Source: Diprion similis (lineage: Eukaryota > Arthropoda > Insecta > Hymenoptera > Diprionidae). Taken from it: a stretch of DNA of 64,000 bases. The notes beneath the pieces were generated by a model. The model did no database searches, was not told the DNA's origin, and saw only the letters and a list, made by a program, of their open reading frames with translations. The translations under genes and the position numbers were made by a program. Where the stretch lies: NCBI RefSeq assembly GCF_021155765.1, contig NC_060116.1, positions 17,300,584 to 17,364,583 of the forward strand. Reading direction: 5' to 3'. Of the stretch, positions 14,089-28,520 are shown one piece after another; position 1 is the first letter of the stretch; every line of letters starts with the position of its first letter.

Positions 14089-16125
14089 TCACCCTCCGTA
14101 TTTTCCCAAACACCAAACAAACTGCAGATCCCTTTTAAATCATTCCGCTACGCAATTCATTCTACGTATTTTCCGCCCTCCCGCCACTTTTACATTGCAC
14201 GTATTATCGTAGTAAGAAACTTGAAACTCTCTTGCAGACTCTTAGACTGTTCATTTACAAGACATTCGACTATCCAATTTCGAACGTTTTTTTGCACAAA
14301 CTATGATCGTTTAATCAGTCAATCCTTCGAACCGTAGATAATTTATTTATCATATGAATTGATCGTGCGAAACGATGTATTCACAATTAGTGCAGTCCAA
14401 AATCGTAAATCCATTCCTTTTTTCAATTCTCCGTGTCTGCAAAGACCATTCATTGAAACAATAGGAAACCTGCAGGATTTTATAACCTATCACCGTGTAT
14501 CTAGGGATCCTTTGAACTACCGGTAAATAACTCACCTCCAATCTCTATCTCGTTCAATTGCAAGTTTCCCTTTGAACCTAAAGTGTTGCGAAATCTTTTA
14601 TTTCGCAGACTTATAATTTTTTCACAGCTATAGATTATAAAACCTGATACAGGACGAGAGCACAAGAGCTACGATATATTGTAATAATATTACAAGCATT
14701 CAATTATCAAGTGTTGCATCCGGTTGCATTTCAATGCTCTTGCCAACAACTTCATTCTATATATATTATTCAACAAATCGCAACGTCATTGCAGTTTCAT
14801 ACATCATCTCTTCAAAGTGAATCAAATTGTCGAGACGACACCCGGTACCAGATATAATTCGGTATGCCCTCGTTTATGAGTTTGTGGTTCGTGGGAATGA
14901 CGAGAAGAAGAAGAAGAAGAAGAGGAAGAAGCAGCGCAGAGGAGAAAGAGAGAGAGAGAGAGAAACGAGAGATTTGTCGTTTACGTATAGAAGATAGAAG
15001 AAGAGGATAAAGGATCCGGAAAGCAGGATGGAACTTACAAACGAGTCACGTTCGGAACTGGAGGTGTCGCACGTGCCGAGTCAGGAGACAGATTCCCGAG
15101 GGAATGCGTGAGAAGCGGTAGGTAGGCCGAGAGCGTTTTTATTCAAACTCATTTGTACGGAAAGCAAGAAAAACTAAAGGAAGAAAAAGAACATTCGAAA
15201 GGTCGTAAATGAAGGCGAGTAAGGAAAAGAGCGGTAAACAACGCGTGTAAGTGTAATAATAAACGAAGTGAATAAAATATATCGAAAGTGAATGTGACGG
15301 CACCCAGCCAATCAAATCGTTCTCCCTGATTCTCGCAATTAATATGCTAATCGGCTGCAGAATCGAGAAAATGCAAGGAAAAGTGCATCAGCAGATAAGA
15401 AACGTTATACGGCTATATATATAGCTAGAGGTGAACGCTGGAGAAGCGTTTCTACACTATTACCAGGTGCTGCAGCTGGCGCAAGAAGCTCTATAAGATG
15501 GTTCTAATGGGTTGCTGTTGTTAACGGTTAATTAACACGGTGTTGTATCAGTTCAACCTTCAACTTCGTTTAATTCAGTAAAACCGCGAATCGTCTGATG
15601 GAGGTTATTGTTGATTATTGCACGAGTCTTCGATGAAACACGAAATAGCGCGTAAGACGCAGTGATCGTTAAAAAACGAAGTGTTCTCCTCAGATGAAGA
15701 ACGATAAGGATTCGGGGGGATAAAGGAAAAGGAGATGACAGAGGAATGGAAAGAAAAGCTCTTTTTCCGATGACGATAAAGAAAAATTGGCAAATTTTTC
15801 CCACACGCTTTCCCTTCCGGTAATTCTCAGGTCTCGTTATAATAAATTGACGCCACGCAGTACCTACCTTCCAAGCTGTTGCAACTTCCACGTCACTTGA
15901 CATCTTACCGACAAGAGCGTACCTCCTCCTCTCCTCTTCTCCATTGTTAGGTATATACAGTATTGACTAGTACATGTATACTTTCTCACCACCACACAGG
16001 TACACTGCTAACCTACAGTCGATCAATCGGACCACATCCAACGGTATTATATTGATTCCTAAAATCACACCGAAACGAAAAGGGGGAACACAAACATTGT
16101 ACGACGTGTGGGTTTACAATTTATG

Positions 16126-16135
16126 GTCACGTGAC
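16126..16135. promoter_or_regulatory. GTCACGTGAC E-box
   Basis: A perfect 10-bp palindrome containing CACGTG lies in the gene-poor left region. It matches the extended USF/MITF/Max type site by sequence only. Confidence 0.3.
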
Positions 16136-17627
16136 TGTATTCGCCTCTTATTATTTCCCCAATACCTACATCATAGTTTACACCAGGAAGGAAGCCCATT
16201 GATTTATAGTAGTAAGACCAGTCGATTAGCCACTGCCAACCGGGCGACCACGTGGGTGGGTCGGTCAATAAGTCGGCTAGTAGTAATCGTTAGTAGCGAA
16301 TGGTGAACCGAATAGCAGAGGAATGGATAAGATGGGGGGGGGGGGGGAGATGCAAAAGGGAGAGAAGCAACAGAAGCAACAGGGCATCAGAGGAAAACCC
16401 ACGAACGGGTTGAGGAAATCTAATTTCAATCCAAACTCTAAGACGAGTTTGGTAGGTTTCGTGGTCTCAGAGCTGGTCGGTGAGATGCGACTAATGAAAT
16501 CAAGAGTCCCGTCAGAGTTATGCCTCCGCCTCCCCTTCCCGCCTGCAGATGCCAAGCATCTCTCTGCACAGCCACGATCCTCCTCCTCCTCCCCCTCCTG
16601 CTCCCCCGTTTTGCTGTGTTTCTCCCGCATTTCCCTCTCGTTTGTCCCATATTTCTGCTTTGTGAAATCAAGTCTCGAGATTCATTTCCTCCCACCCTCC
16701 ATTATACGCCCTCGAACGTTGTGAGCTGGGTTTTCAAGAAATCTCAACCATTATATGTACTATACTTGTCGCATGTTTTCTGTACTGCATATTCGTAAGC
16801 AAAAATGTAATTCGGACATTTTGGAAAGTCACGTACGAGAAAATATCTGGAAAACTTTTTTCTCTCATTGTCAGACTTCAATGAAAGCGAAGAAAGGAGC
16901 AAACGAGAATAATCACCGAAATTTTCGCAATCCATCTTCTTTGTTTGTAAAATTTATTTGAAACAATGTGTGAGCTCGTTTAATCAGACCGACACACAGC
17001 GCTACCAAAAACCAAGGATGCAGTTCAACCTCCGTTTGATTTGTATCATATACCTATGTAGGTACAAACAGCCCAACCCGATTTCTCTTCGATACATAGG
17101 ATATAGTACATATATGTATAGTACATATTATCGCTGGTGAAGGCTATAAATCAGTTGTGCAGCGGTGCAGCGGCTCGTTCCGTACGAGGTAACGCTGATT
17201 GATTTCATCGCTCGTCCTGCAGGATTTTGAAAAATGTTGCGATCGGAAGAGCGGAAATTTCTTCACCACGTTGCATGCAGAGGAAGTACGTATCAGATTG
17301 TGTATATATGTATGTTATACCGGATACGAATTTAGACGTATTGTCGCAAGTTCAATCTTTATGTCACCGTTTTTCACATGGTCGTCACGACCTCTGTTCC
17401 ATCCCTGATAACGAGAGGCGTCACATTTAAAATATTATTTCTTCATGACGATACAATCTACAGCATCATTTTCATCCAACCAAATATTCTCTCTTGTATT
17501 ATACATATAATATATAACTCGCAACTGTTTCATCAGTTGAATTATGCCCGAGTCTTCGCAGAGACTTTGAGCGAGGAGTAAGTTGAGGAGGAGAATAATT
17601 AGGCAGGTCTAGTTTAATAAAAGGTAT

Positions 17628-17630
<3 letters not shown>

Positions 17631-17668
<38 letters not shown>
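17631..17668. repeat. (TC)n microsatellite
   Basis: About 19 TC units; a second short run lies at 17750-17769. Confidence 0.93.
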
Positions 17669-17672
<4 letters not shown>

Positions 17673-18014
17673 AGTGTTAACTTTCAACGAAGAGTAAAGT
17701 TATCCAAGTCGTTAATAATTATCATCAACTTATCCGCACAGCGTAATTCTCTCTCTCTCTCTCTCTCTCCCACGTTCGCACGTCAACGTAATACATAACA
17801 TTCCCGAAATACAATTTTCTCTTATATACACGGGCGTGTGTACACGCGAAAGCTATGCTATGCGTAAGGGTGTAAGACAGCGTGCCCGTCACGCGTTATC
17901 CCCTCGACACCGCATGTAACCTATCCTATACTCACACATGAACCGAGAAACGCGTAGGCCGACTTTTAAATAGACGCTATTCGATAATACACCTCGAAAT
18001 AGAACCTTTGCCTG

Positions 18015-18073
18015 CCACGCCACGCCACGCCACGCCACACCGCGGCCGCCTCGTCGTCGTCGTCGTCGTCGTC
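18015..18073. repeat. (CCACG)5 followed by (CGT)8
   Basis: Five CCACG units end near 18039, then GC-rich sequence with a NotI-type GCGGCCGC, then eight CGT units at 18050-18073. The adjacent GC-rich repeats stand out in AT-rich DNA. Confidence 0.85.
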
Positions 18074-21000
18074 TTCATCCACGCTTCGGATTATTGACTT
18101 ACTTTCCACGATAGAATTTCCTACAACGAGCTCCAACAATTCTGCATTACGCTTCATTCAGTCCACCTTAATAAGCTCTCAAAAAAGTAGCCGATTTTCT
18201 TAGACTGTGAGCAAAACTTCCAAGTAACCGGATTTGCATTCTATCGATTTTTCTCAGTTTTCTTCTCTCCCTCATCACCCTGGTTAAAATTGCAATGTTC
18301 CATATATTCCTCCTGGTCCCTCGAACGTAACCATGACGTACAACGGTGTAGGTAATAAAGTAACAAAAATGTGTACCAATTGCGGTTGCGGTGGTTAGGG
18401 ATCCGGCCCAAACCGCTGCTGCTGGGCCGCTGCGCACAAACACAACCGCGACACCTTGCCCAGGAATAATCTTTCAAAGGTCCCGACGCGTGACGTGCGG
18501 CATGACGACGACATACAACGCGGTTAAAGACTAATGAAATATCGCAACGTGAATAGATCCAAGTGATTCCGAAAAGGACTCAAGATTCGATCACGTTTTT
18601 TAAGCATAGTAGGTTATACCTCCTGGCGAACTGTGGATTCGAATCTCATCTCTCAAACACACCTATATAAGGATGAACCGTTAACCCTGGGCCTTTATTT
18701 ACACCCAGCGATCAATGTTCCGGCAATCGACGAGGGTCCAGGCAGGCCAGCCCGGATGGCTTCTTGTCCTTCCCGAGAAACTCCTGGATGTGTATCCGCT
18801 GCTTTCGTGGAAAGATCCTGTTTCCCTATTTACTATCCAATACCGCGCGTTCCATCCTTTGTTCCTCACCCCCCTTTCGTATGCACACATACGGGTCTAA
18901 TACGAACAGATTGATTTCCTCCGTCAGGTTTCCACTTTGCCATCACGAGAGCCACAAGTGAAAATTACGTTACTGCTTTCACTCTCTCTCTCTCTCGCTC
19001 TCTCTCTCTCTCTACACTCCTGCCGCCTCACCTTCAACTTTTGATCTTGGGGTTGCGCCAGCTAGTCTTCTATTATATGGTTGTTGTATATGACACATAA
19101 GAGAAACACATTCTTGGTTGTGCGGTAAAAAAGGCATAGCACAAAAGATTCTTACGGCTATTATTACGTATGAATAAAAAAACATTCTCTGCCCGATGTA
19201 CACGTGGAAGACGGAACCGGATCGAGTCTTGCAGGAAAGAACAAAGGGTCTATATACGTGTACATATATATATATATGCAGGTACGAAGTGAACAAGCAT
19301 TCGCGGCTCATACCCGGTTTCCCCACTGCGGAGCAAAAAAGGGTGGATATGATCAGATGACCCGGCATCAAGGACGAATATGGAATACACGGATCAGGGT
19401 CATTGACAGAGCGATGATCTGTGTTTGAACTGAAAAAAGTAAAGGTACCAGACAAAGGTGAAAGGCCGCGCATTATAGAGCGAGAATAAAAGAAACAAAT
19501 CACGAAGGTGAAAGAAGAAGGCAGAAGTTGATGGGAGGAAAAACATAAGGTAGAATATATAGATATAATAGGTTAGTGGAGGAGGCATAGGAAGTAGGAG
19601 GCGTAGGCGGGTGACGGGGGGAGTAGAAGTCAGGTATCAGTTTCTGACCGGTTGGGAACACGAGCCGAGAGCGAGTCCGAGGGCCTCCTCGAGGCTCGTA
19701 CTCTACTGGACGCGTGCTCGTTTTAATTACCGTTTTCCATCTTCTCTGATTTCGTTGGCATTATTTTCACCGTGGGAACGAGCCGCAAGTATCACTCTCC
19801 GAGTTACTGCTTCTGCATACTAGAAGGCTACAGTCACAGTGGACGTTAACGAAAGGATACGTATAACTATAATATATATATATATGTATACCGAGGCCTC
19901 TTCCTCTTGGGTTCAATGTCGAAACTTCGCTATAATCCAGAGATCGGAAACACCAATATTTCGCATCTCGTTTTACGTAGAGGCAAGGGAGGAATAAATG
20001 AAACGAAGGATATCCAAAACTTCCACTTGAATCTATTCGTGCATTGAGCACCTCTGAGACGGATCGTAAAAACTCAAGGTAAACGAGGCTCGACGGTCTC
20101 ACTGGACGCCGAGGTATAACTGCAGAGTCAGTTGCCTTCTTCGTCCTTTCAAAAGCGCCTTGCATTTGTCCTGGAAAAATTTTAGCCTTACTTTCAAACT
20201 TTCAACGACGTACGCGTTTGTTCCCTTTCGTCACTCCCTCGTGCGTTCGCAACAAAAAGAAAAAAAAAAGATGCACAGTTGCTGAACAACGACATGTACC
20301 TGTGCATACGGCTAGAACTGTCCTCTGCAGCAACCCTCGTCACTGATACGAGTCAAACAACGTGAAAAGAAAAAGAGACGTCGCCCTTGTAACTTTGCGG
20401 TTCGCCAGATAGTCACGTTACAATTGCTCTAAGTAGTTATTTAGAGAAATTTGATACTCTCCGAGCCGAAAACAAGACGCGCGTTTACAAAGCTCGAGTA
20501 AGGTTATAGAGGTCCTCCGGAATGACCCTGCAGAATATGACACCCGCGTAACTGGACGCGGAACTAAACTAAACGTCGAGTGACGGATTACATAATTTCG
20601 GTCTCGCCAACTCGTTGAACTCGTTATCAATCTTTCACAGGCATTCTCATTGGTTACGCCGAGGAAAATATAACTTTCGTTGTTGTTGGACTCGTTTATC
20701 CGTGAGTAACTTGAGAGTAAAAGAGTGGGCGACGATTTCGCTGGCTAAATTATCACGGAAGAATTACTGCCTGAGAATGAACGAGCGGCTGAGATGGTAC
20801 GCCTAATGGAACCAGAGGCGCATACTTTACGCAGATCTGCATTAAATCGTTGTTAAGAACGAAAGTTTTCACTCACGGATGCAAGAAAGCACCACAAGAG
20901 GGTCCATCGATCCGACTTTTTCCCGCTCTGTCCCCGACGTTTATACGCTCCTCCTCGTCGTCGGCTCCTCGTCTCGGTTATACGCCCTCGAATTTACCCC

Positions 21001-24000
21001 TCTGCCGGTGACGTGTTTGGTAAACAGGCTTGACAAGTATTTCAAATCGAAATCGGATGATGAAAACCGATATTATGTATATCGAGGCACAAGACGTTGG
21101 AAAAAACAAGCAGGATCTCTCGGGTAATTTAGTTGACAACGTAAAAGAAAGCGGATGTTTTCCAGTCACCATCTGTCGCCACACCAATGCGTATATATGT
21201 ATAGTAACCAAAGTGCGTGTTACACATTCCACGTATCCTTATCGTTGTCTAATTTCTTCCCGTTCCTTAACTTTTTCCATTCTTCCTGAATCGCACAATT
21301 TTTCTACCCAAAGCAACATATATACCGGAGAATCGGTCAGCTAGCCTTTAGTACGTAGGTACAATTTGGTAGCTAGCAACGGCGTATCGAGTGACCCCGG
21401 AGACTCGTGTCTCGTCGTTACGAAGCAATTGATGAATATGACAAGAGAGGGAGGAGGATTCCGTGGCGAGTCTACGCGTCTGTGCTTCCAGCTCCCATTA
21501 CCGTGAAGTCGGTATATACGTATATACGTATATACATACATACATGTAGTGGACGTCGCAAAGATGATCATTGAAAGTAATCGGGGTCAAATTTGCCACA
21601 CGGTTCTCAACCGGTGTTAGGTATGAATATTTGCTTTCACTGTGATTGCGACGATTACGATGTGAATCATCGATTATACAGTACGCGTAATTCTAAGATA
21701 ATTATGCGCGTGGAATAATGTTATACATTGCTTACTGAACCGAAACTCGATCGATGCCGAGGTGGCAAACATCTTTCGCCAAAACCGACCGATTCCTCCT
21801 GAATCATAATTCCCTCAATTAGGACATCAAACACTTTGCAAACGTTTATTTACTACTGGTTTTTGCCGCAGGCAAACATTCGCAGCATGCCAGTCCTCTC
21901 CGTTTCTGATAGATGATTGTATCCAATCAACCATTGCAAATTACCGCATATAAATATTTCCAAGTGTCTGGACGTCGCGCCGATCGAGTGTCGCTATACA
22001 GCATTAACTAAACGAACATCATAACTTTAATCGAATAAAGTTTCCTTTATTCCTGTTATGTATACCGCATGCCCAACTACCTCGAAACAGTACAGGTATT
22101 CATACGCTGTTTAAATGTGCACGCAAACCAAGCCGAGTCCAATAATGGGATGAAAAGTTATTGGCTATTGAAAGTAATCCATTTCTTCGCAGCAGTTTGC
22201 TTCACGCAAAGGCGTTATGTAATTGCAATAACGGACTGCACTGCGACACCGCGTAGTTCTTTGCATACAACATGACACATTACTGTAAAGTTGCCACAGC
22301 AAGTGGGTCTATAACCATCAAGAATATTCAATATGGACACGTTGTGTACCTTATATATTACAAGTGTAAGCAATTTTGTGATACAAATTTCAAGCGATAG
22401 AAATCTATAACTTCGCCTCCTCCCAGCATCCAGACAGGACGATTTCTCTCTGGAATACGAATCACCGTTCATTTTTGTGTTTTAATACCTGCGTCAGTGA
22501 TAACGATTATTTTTATAATAACAATAAGAATGGTAATGGCGGTTGTGACGATAAGAAGTTGAGTTTTTGCTCATACGTTATTCATCGGTACAATATACCT
22601 AATTATGCCGCCTGTCTGCGTCCGTCCATCTCTAACTCTCTCTCCACACCGCGACGCGGCCACCGGATATAACTGGTCAAAGATAATTTCGACCATTAGT
22701 AATCAGGTTATACCGGTAAAATCTCCTTGAGAAATTTGGCGATGAACCCAGTTTTTTTTTTTTTTTTTTTTTTAATCAAAACACATATTTCCTTCAGATC
22801 AGCTTCACGGGACACCGAAAAACTTAAGACTCGCCTTAGAAATTATTTTCCTTGTTTCCTGTGTGATCTTTTCAATTTCCAAGTACACGATAGATCAGGC
22901 ATCTGATTGATTTGGTGATTACCTCGTTCACGTTAGAGTTGATAAAGTGTCGCAGAAAATCTTAAATAGAACGAAGTAAGGATTACGGGATTCCTGGAGT
23001 ATCCAACCACGAAAGTATCGAGGTTCTACTCTACCACCGGCAGACGACCGTGGCATGAACATGCCTATACGTCTCTACAATAGGGAGAGGTAGACGAGAT
23101 ATGCACGCGCGCAGATACGGATATACGTAGAGCCGGCAGAAGATGAAAATGGAAGCTCGCTCGCGATCGTTGAGTGGAAAATGAGTCATGAGACGCCCCC
23201 CGACAGCAGGCAACCCAGACCTACCACCACCCCCTGAGCACCACCAATACAAGACGATGGTACAGTCGCCGCGGGGATGATGTGCGAGGAAGGTCTTATT
23301 CGCCGCCGCGCCAGCGTCAAACAGGATAAGAAGAAGAAGAAGAAGACGAGGAATAGGAAGAAGAAAGAAATGCGCGTATGAATGCCTACGCTGTATGCAT
23401 ATACATGTGGAGTACATGTACGGTATACCGATACAAGGTGAGGAGGTGAAGAGATAGAAAAAAAAAGGGAAGAAAATATGAAAAGGGAATGTTAAAGTTG
23501 GTTGGCGGTAGCTAACCGTAAGGAAGGAAAAGATGAGCTCAGTGAAAAAGAAAAATAGCGCTCGACCTGGGTTTTCTTGGCAGTCCTCCTCCCACCCTCT
23601 CCTCTGCACTTTCGCCCCAACGGGTCTGCGGGGAGTGATACCAGGAGATAGCGCTAATACGAAAACCCCGGAATATTACGTCATACCTGACGTAAGACGA
23701 ACGTTCACCCCGCACCCCTTGTAGTACGAATATGCAGACACACAGAGGATACAAGTGGTCGTCGTGTAAACTAGAAACTACGGATGAGAAGAAACGACAG
23801 AAATGGCAAGCGATACGAAGGGTGTTATTCTGCCGTCCTCCACCCTGGACGTATGAAGCAAATACCATGGAACAATGGATATCGAAGCGGTTTGTTAAAA
23901 GGAAGAAACCAACTGCACACGAGCAAAACCGAAGACGGGGTGAAGAGCGAAAGGCTGCGAGGGATGCGAATCGTAAGAGTTATACGATTTAACGAAACTT

Positions 24001-24352
24001 GGCGAGCGTTCTTAACCATTGATATTTGTAAAGCTTAACTTTTAAGCACGCTGTTTGTTGGTCAAAAGTGTTGCTCGTTGCTAGTCAAGTTTTTTTCAAA
24101 ATCAAGGCCCATTTTCATAATTTGCAACAAATTTCTTCCGCGTGGGTAACTTTTACATCCGCCTGTACTTACCCTGCCCAACAACTTCGCAAGCTCTAGA
24201 ATCTAGCACACGAGCAAATATACCGCTGTGGTTGATCGTTGCTCCTGTGCATTATAACATTATTTATATATACTTGTATGTAATGCCGATGTAAAACGCG
24301 TCTAACCCTGCCTGCCCAACTCGTCCCCGACATATGTATAAGCATACGCATA

Positions 24353-24384
<32 letters not shown>
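24353..24384. repeat. (CGCA)8 microsatellite
   Basis: Eight CGCA units, potential alternating purine-pyrimidine DNA. Confidence 0.9.
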
Positions 24385-24739
24385 CATATCCTCTTGCGGA
24401 AAATTTTCAAACGACTCATCCGCCGTAAAGTTTAACCGATTCTCCGCCGCCGAAGGGGAAAGTTATTTCCCTCGGTTGCTTGCAAACCGACGAAGTAGCG
24501 GATGAAGAAGAGAAACGGGGCAAGGGCAAGAGGAACGAGGATGAAAAGAGGAAAGAGGAGAGAAGCAAATATGAAACGCACGGACGCAGCCCCTCGTGCC
24601 CCTCATTGTAGGAAAATGGGATAAGGTGAAGGATAAGAGAATATCGAGGGTATATTTTCGGAAGAATAATTGGTTTAAGAAGAAGAATAAGGAGAAGAAG
24701 AAGATGATGATGTTGATGTTGACGACGATGAAGAAGAAA

Positions 24740-24805
24740 ACCACCACCACCACCATCACCACCACCACCACCACCACCGCCACCACCACCAGCAGCAGCA
24801 GCAGC
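24740..24805. repeat. (CAC)n then (AGC)5 triplet repeat
   Basis: A CAC run with single substitutions is followed by five AGC units. It gives Thr/Ser tracts in one frame and Val tracts on the opposite strand; no coding context supports translation. Confidence 0.9.
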
Positions 24806-24924
24806 AACCAGAGTTATACAGGTTAACCCGCAACTACGTTATCCAAGCTGACACGAGGTGCTGGCACCCCGGGGTGGGTATTGATCTGCGGAGAGAAACG
24901 CTCCCTCGCTTCCTCCTCGCTCGG

Positions 24925-24961
24925 CTCGTTCTCGTTCTCGTTCTCGTTCTCGTTCTCGTTC
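24925..24961. repeat. (CTCGTT)6 hexanucleotide repeat
   Basis: Six perfect CTCGTT units. Confidence 0.92.
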
Positions 24962-26957
24962 ACCGCGTATATATACATATACATACATATGTATATATGT
25001 ATACGAGTATACGTATTCATCTCCGGCCTATACAGCTGGGTATAGTAGGTGGCGTCAGCTCTGGCCCAGGAGGTTCCTTCTCTCATAACTTGGTGGTTAG
25101 TTCGACCGAGCTATCTCTCACGCCTTAGGTTTACAACAGTTTACCTACGTCATTAACCAACTTCCAGGCCGTGCATTATTTCCACGAACGAGACCCCCCC
25201 CCCCCCTCTCCCTTGGGGGTCATCTGCACTCTGTCCAATCTAGAATTCTTAGACCATGAGGTAAATGCAGGCTGTAAACGAAGTAGTCTTAAGAATATTG
25301 ACAAGTTTCAAATATAATAATAATGCTTTTCTTGCTACACGCAAAATTCACAAATGCGTTCTTTGAGTCTTTTTTTTTTTTCTTTTTTCTTTTTTAATTT
25401 CTTTCAAGCCATCGAATTCTCCCGCGATTAGTTACGCCGGCAGTTTGCTCATATACAATTATCAAAACCGAATCCCCCTTTAACCGTTTTTTCTCTCTCT
25501 TTCTCTCTCTCGCTCATTTCATTTCTTATTTAATTAATTAATGCCACCTCGCGTCAAGTCTCCTTTCTTCTTGTTGCGTTTTTCACGCCGTTGACTAATC
25601 GTAATAATTAGGTCCAGGCGTTTAATTCTTACCTTGAAAATATATTGTCGTTGTATTTTATTGTCACGATCAATTAGAAAGAACCCCAGCACCGCCAAAT
25701 TCTCCCAACACGTGTGAAATGTTACCCGACATTCTTCTCGGGTATATTGTAAGTATCCGGTATGACCAAGATAAACAGCCAAATTTTCTGATAGTTGAAG
25801 TTGATGGAAGGATATTAGGAAAGAGAAGTAGACGAATTAGAAGAACAAAAAAGAAGGAACCGTTACGAGAAGTAAAAAAAAAAAAAAAACGAAACCGCGA
25901 AGGTCAACTTCTGACGGAAAGCGGCGCAGCGGAAAAGAAAGGAATAAGTAAAGGAAAGGAAAGGAGAGGAGAGGAGAGGAGAGAGAATAGAATAGAAGAG
26001 CTGAGCTTGAGCGCGGGCGACGCACACAAAGAAATGCGCTTAAAAATTCAATGCATTTGAAATGGCCTCTCGGCTCTCCTTCCTTTATCCCCCTGGTCGA
26101 AGCGTTGTGTTTTCAAAATCGCAAAAGACTTAAGGCAAGCCACGGGGATAATAAAATAGCAAGCTCAGGCTGTAGAAGTCGCATATACAGTGAAAAGCTG
26201 CTCACCATAAGAAAACGTCCAGAACGAAAATAAGACGTTTGAAAAAGTGAGAACAGTTTCAAATTCTTATGGAGTGCATTTTTTTTCACCCTATTCTCTA
26301 AATTTGAATCAGTCAAAATCAGTCATTGCTAAATGGTAGTTGAATTTTGTCGTGATATAAAACGTCATTGACTTTGATCTTAGGGTGGGTGAAACCTGCC
26401 TATAACCAGCTTTATACCTGCCTACCTGTAAAATATATACTTTTCACCGGCGAAAAGAACATGGAGGAAGGAAAAAAAGGTTCTCGTAAAAAGGACAGGT
26501 GGAGCGTTGGTAACCTTATACAGGGCTAGCCTATATGACAGCTATGGTCTATTCCTCCCTGTAGGCACAGCCGCGGAGAGGAACCGAACGACCTTTGTTC
26601 TCTTTGTTCCTGGATACAAATTCAATTCCATATAGGTGGTAGGTAGCTGAAGTCAATGGCGCACGCGCAGCTCCTTCATCCTCACTTTACGCAGGTACCA
26701 GAAACGATCGAGCTTTTAGAGCTCGGGCAAACCGCGAGGAAGGTGCGCGTGTCGCGCGGGTTAATTATTTTCTCTACAAAAACCACAATAAAAAATCTAG
26801 CCCTAACGAACATAGTTTCGCAATCCTAAAAACCAATCAGTCGTTATTAAATAGCCGATTTTCATCAGACCCTGCATTTACGAATTCCTCTAGACAACAA
26901 AATACTTTGGAAAAAGCACACGTCATGGATCCGTTTCCGCTATTTCTTCCTCTTTTT

Positions 26958-26987
26958 TCTTCTTCTTCTTCTTCTTCTTCTTCTTCT
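26958..26987. repeat. (CTT)n triplet repeat
   Basis: Ten CTT units, GAA on the minus strand. Confidence 0.92.
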
Positions 26988-28301
26988 CTATTATACCTTG
27001 AGCAGATACTGTTTTCAGATCGAACGCAACACAACCGATACACACGCGGATGATGTTGAGAATGGATATTCGTCGTGTGTCCCAATTTTGAGTAGTCTAG
27101 TCGAAGGACGGATTGGACGAGCAAAGCATACATAGACGACGATTAGATTACGCCACACCTGCAGACGCGATTACTGGCATCGTTTCAACGGCATTTGTTA
27201 CAAATAAAAGGGCGGATTTCAGTAGCGCGATCAGTAATTACATATTTAATTGCACAGGATGTATAAGATCCAAGTCCCCCATCGGCAGGGGGAAATGAAA
27301 TATATTTCAGGATGAATTTTTCACACTTCAGGAGTAATAAGGAAGTAATGAATCCAATGAATCTTTCGCCGTATCCGCGATTACAATCGACCAGGTACCT
27401 AATAGAAAGTACAGGTTACAAATTTTCAACGATATAACTGCAAGTATACAGCGCAATACAGATCAATACAAGATTTCATAACGCCATTACACAGAATTGT
27501 TGTTGTTACTGCTGGTCGGTTTCAAATTATCACGTTGCCCGGAGCGTCGCAAAGAAATATAGAAACAACAATTAGTTTAGCTCACGGTGGGCTAATTTTA
27601 GGTGTTTCAAAAATATTATAAGTATACGGGGATCGAAGTTTGAAGGAAATCAGTTGTTTTGAGATGAATAAAAAAAATTCAAACGACGAATAATTCCCTG
27701 CCAAAAAGTGATGATTTAAAAAATAAAGTCAAATCTATAGAAACATAATATAGAAAGAGGATTAATGATGAGAAGAATTATTCAAGTCCATAGACAAATA
27801 TAAGTATAAACTTGATAATTGGAATTTTTGCTTCAAGTTACACTTGCAGCTATCATGGGTGATAAATATCAATAATTACCCTACAAGTATAGTATAGTAG
27901 TAGGTATATATATAGTATTAGATGAAGACAATTAATACTGCAGTGGAAATAATCGCAAGGCCAGACAGCGAGGATTCTTTTCTCAGTAAATTAATGCGCA
28001 GCACAGATGTTTACAGAATTGATACGCAAAACTGAAACGAAGGACGGAAAGAATGCAGAAAGTTTCGCAACCTCGCGATCGCATTTAGAACGATGCGTCC
28101 AAAAAGTTTAAATAAATCAGCTGCGCAGGGCAGAAGGAGGGTAGAAGAGAAGAAGCTGCGTAGCGTAGCGAGAGGAAAAGGGGGGGGAAGAGGCTGGTCA
28201 AACGATAAAAGAGGAACACCGTTGATCGGGAAACATTCGCGTGCCGTCGGGTTTAAAATTACGCGCGGTTCTTACGCAACAGCGTGCATCAACAGCACAA
28301 G

Positions 28302-28326
28302 CAGCATCAGCATCAGCATCAGCATC
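28302..28326. repeat. (CAGCAT)4 hexanucleotide repeat
   Basis: Four CAGCAT units. Confidence 0.88.
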
Positions 28327-28500
28327 AATGCAAAGCTGTTAGAGTTATATAGCAGAGCGAAGAGTTACGTAATCGCGTAATTAACGAATTACGTAGATAG
28401 AAGAGCTAGTTTTGGCACGAAGAGCTCGCCGCGACAGCCGGGAGCCTAAAGTTTATTGAGCTGCGCTCTCTTTTTGCTGCCGATTGGAAGGGGACAGAGA

Positions 28501-28520
28501 GGGGGGGGGGGGGGGGGGGG
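28501..28520. repeat. G20 homopolymer
   Basis: Twenty consecutive G on the plus strand directly follow a GA-rich tract. This is an unusually long G run. Confidence 0.95.

Larger units (their letters stand above)
8160..15867. other. No recognised gene; intronic or intergenic DNA
   Basis: Contains a C13 run near 8184-8196, GGC triplets at 11290-11315, a long pyrimidine tract at 12240-12315, T17 near 12606-12622 and CA repeats near 12862-12880. A GC-richer zone at 13560-13960 has open frames on both strands, but I recognise no domain in them. Confidence 0.55.

Noticed and set aside
23031..23609. 192-codon minus-strand open frame, one of the longest in the left region
   Set aside because: Composition follows local pyrimidine-rich repeats; no motif, and no support for a start or splicing.
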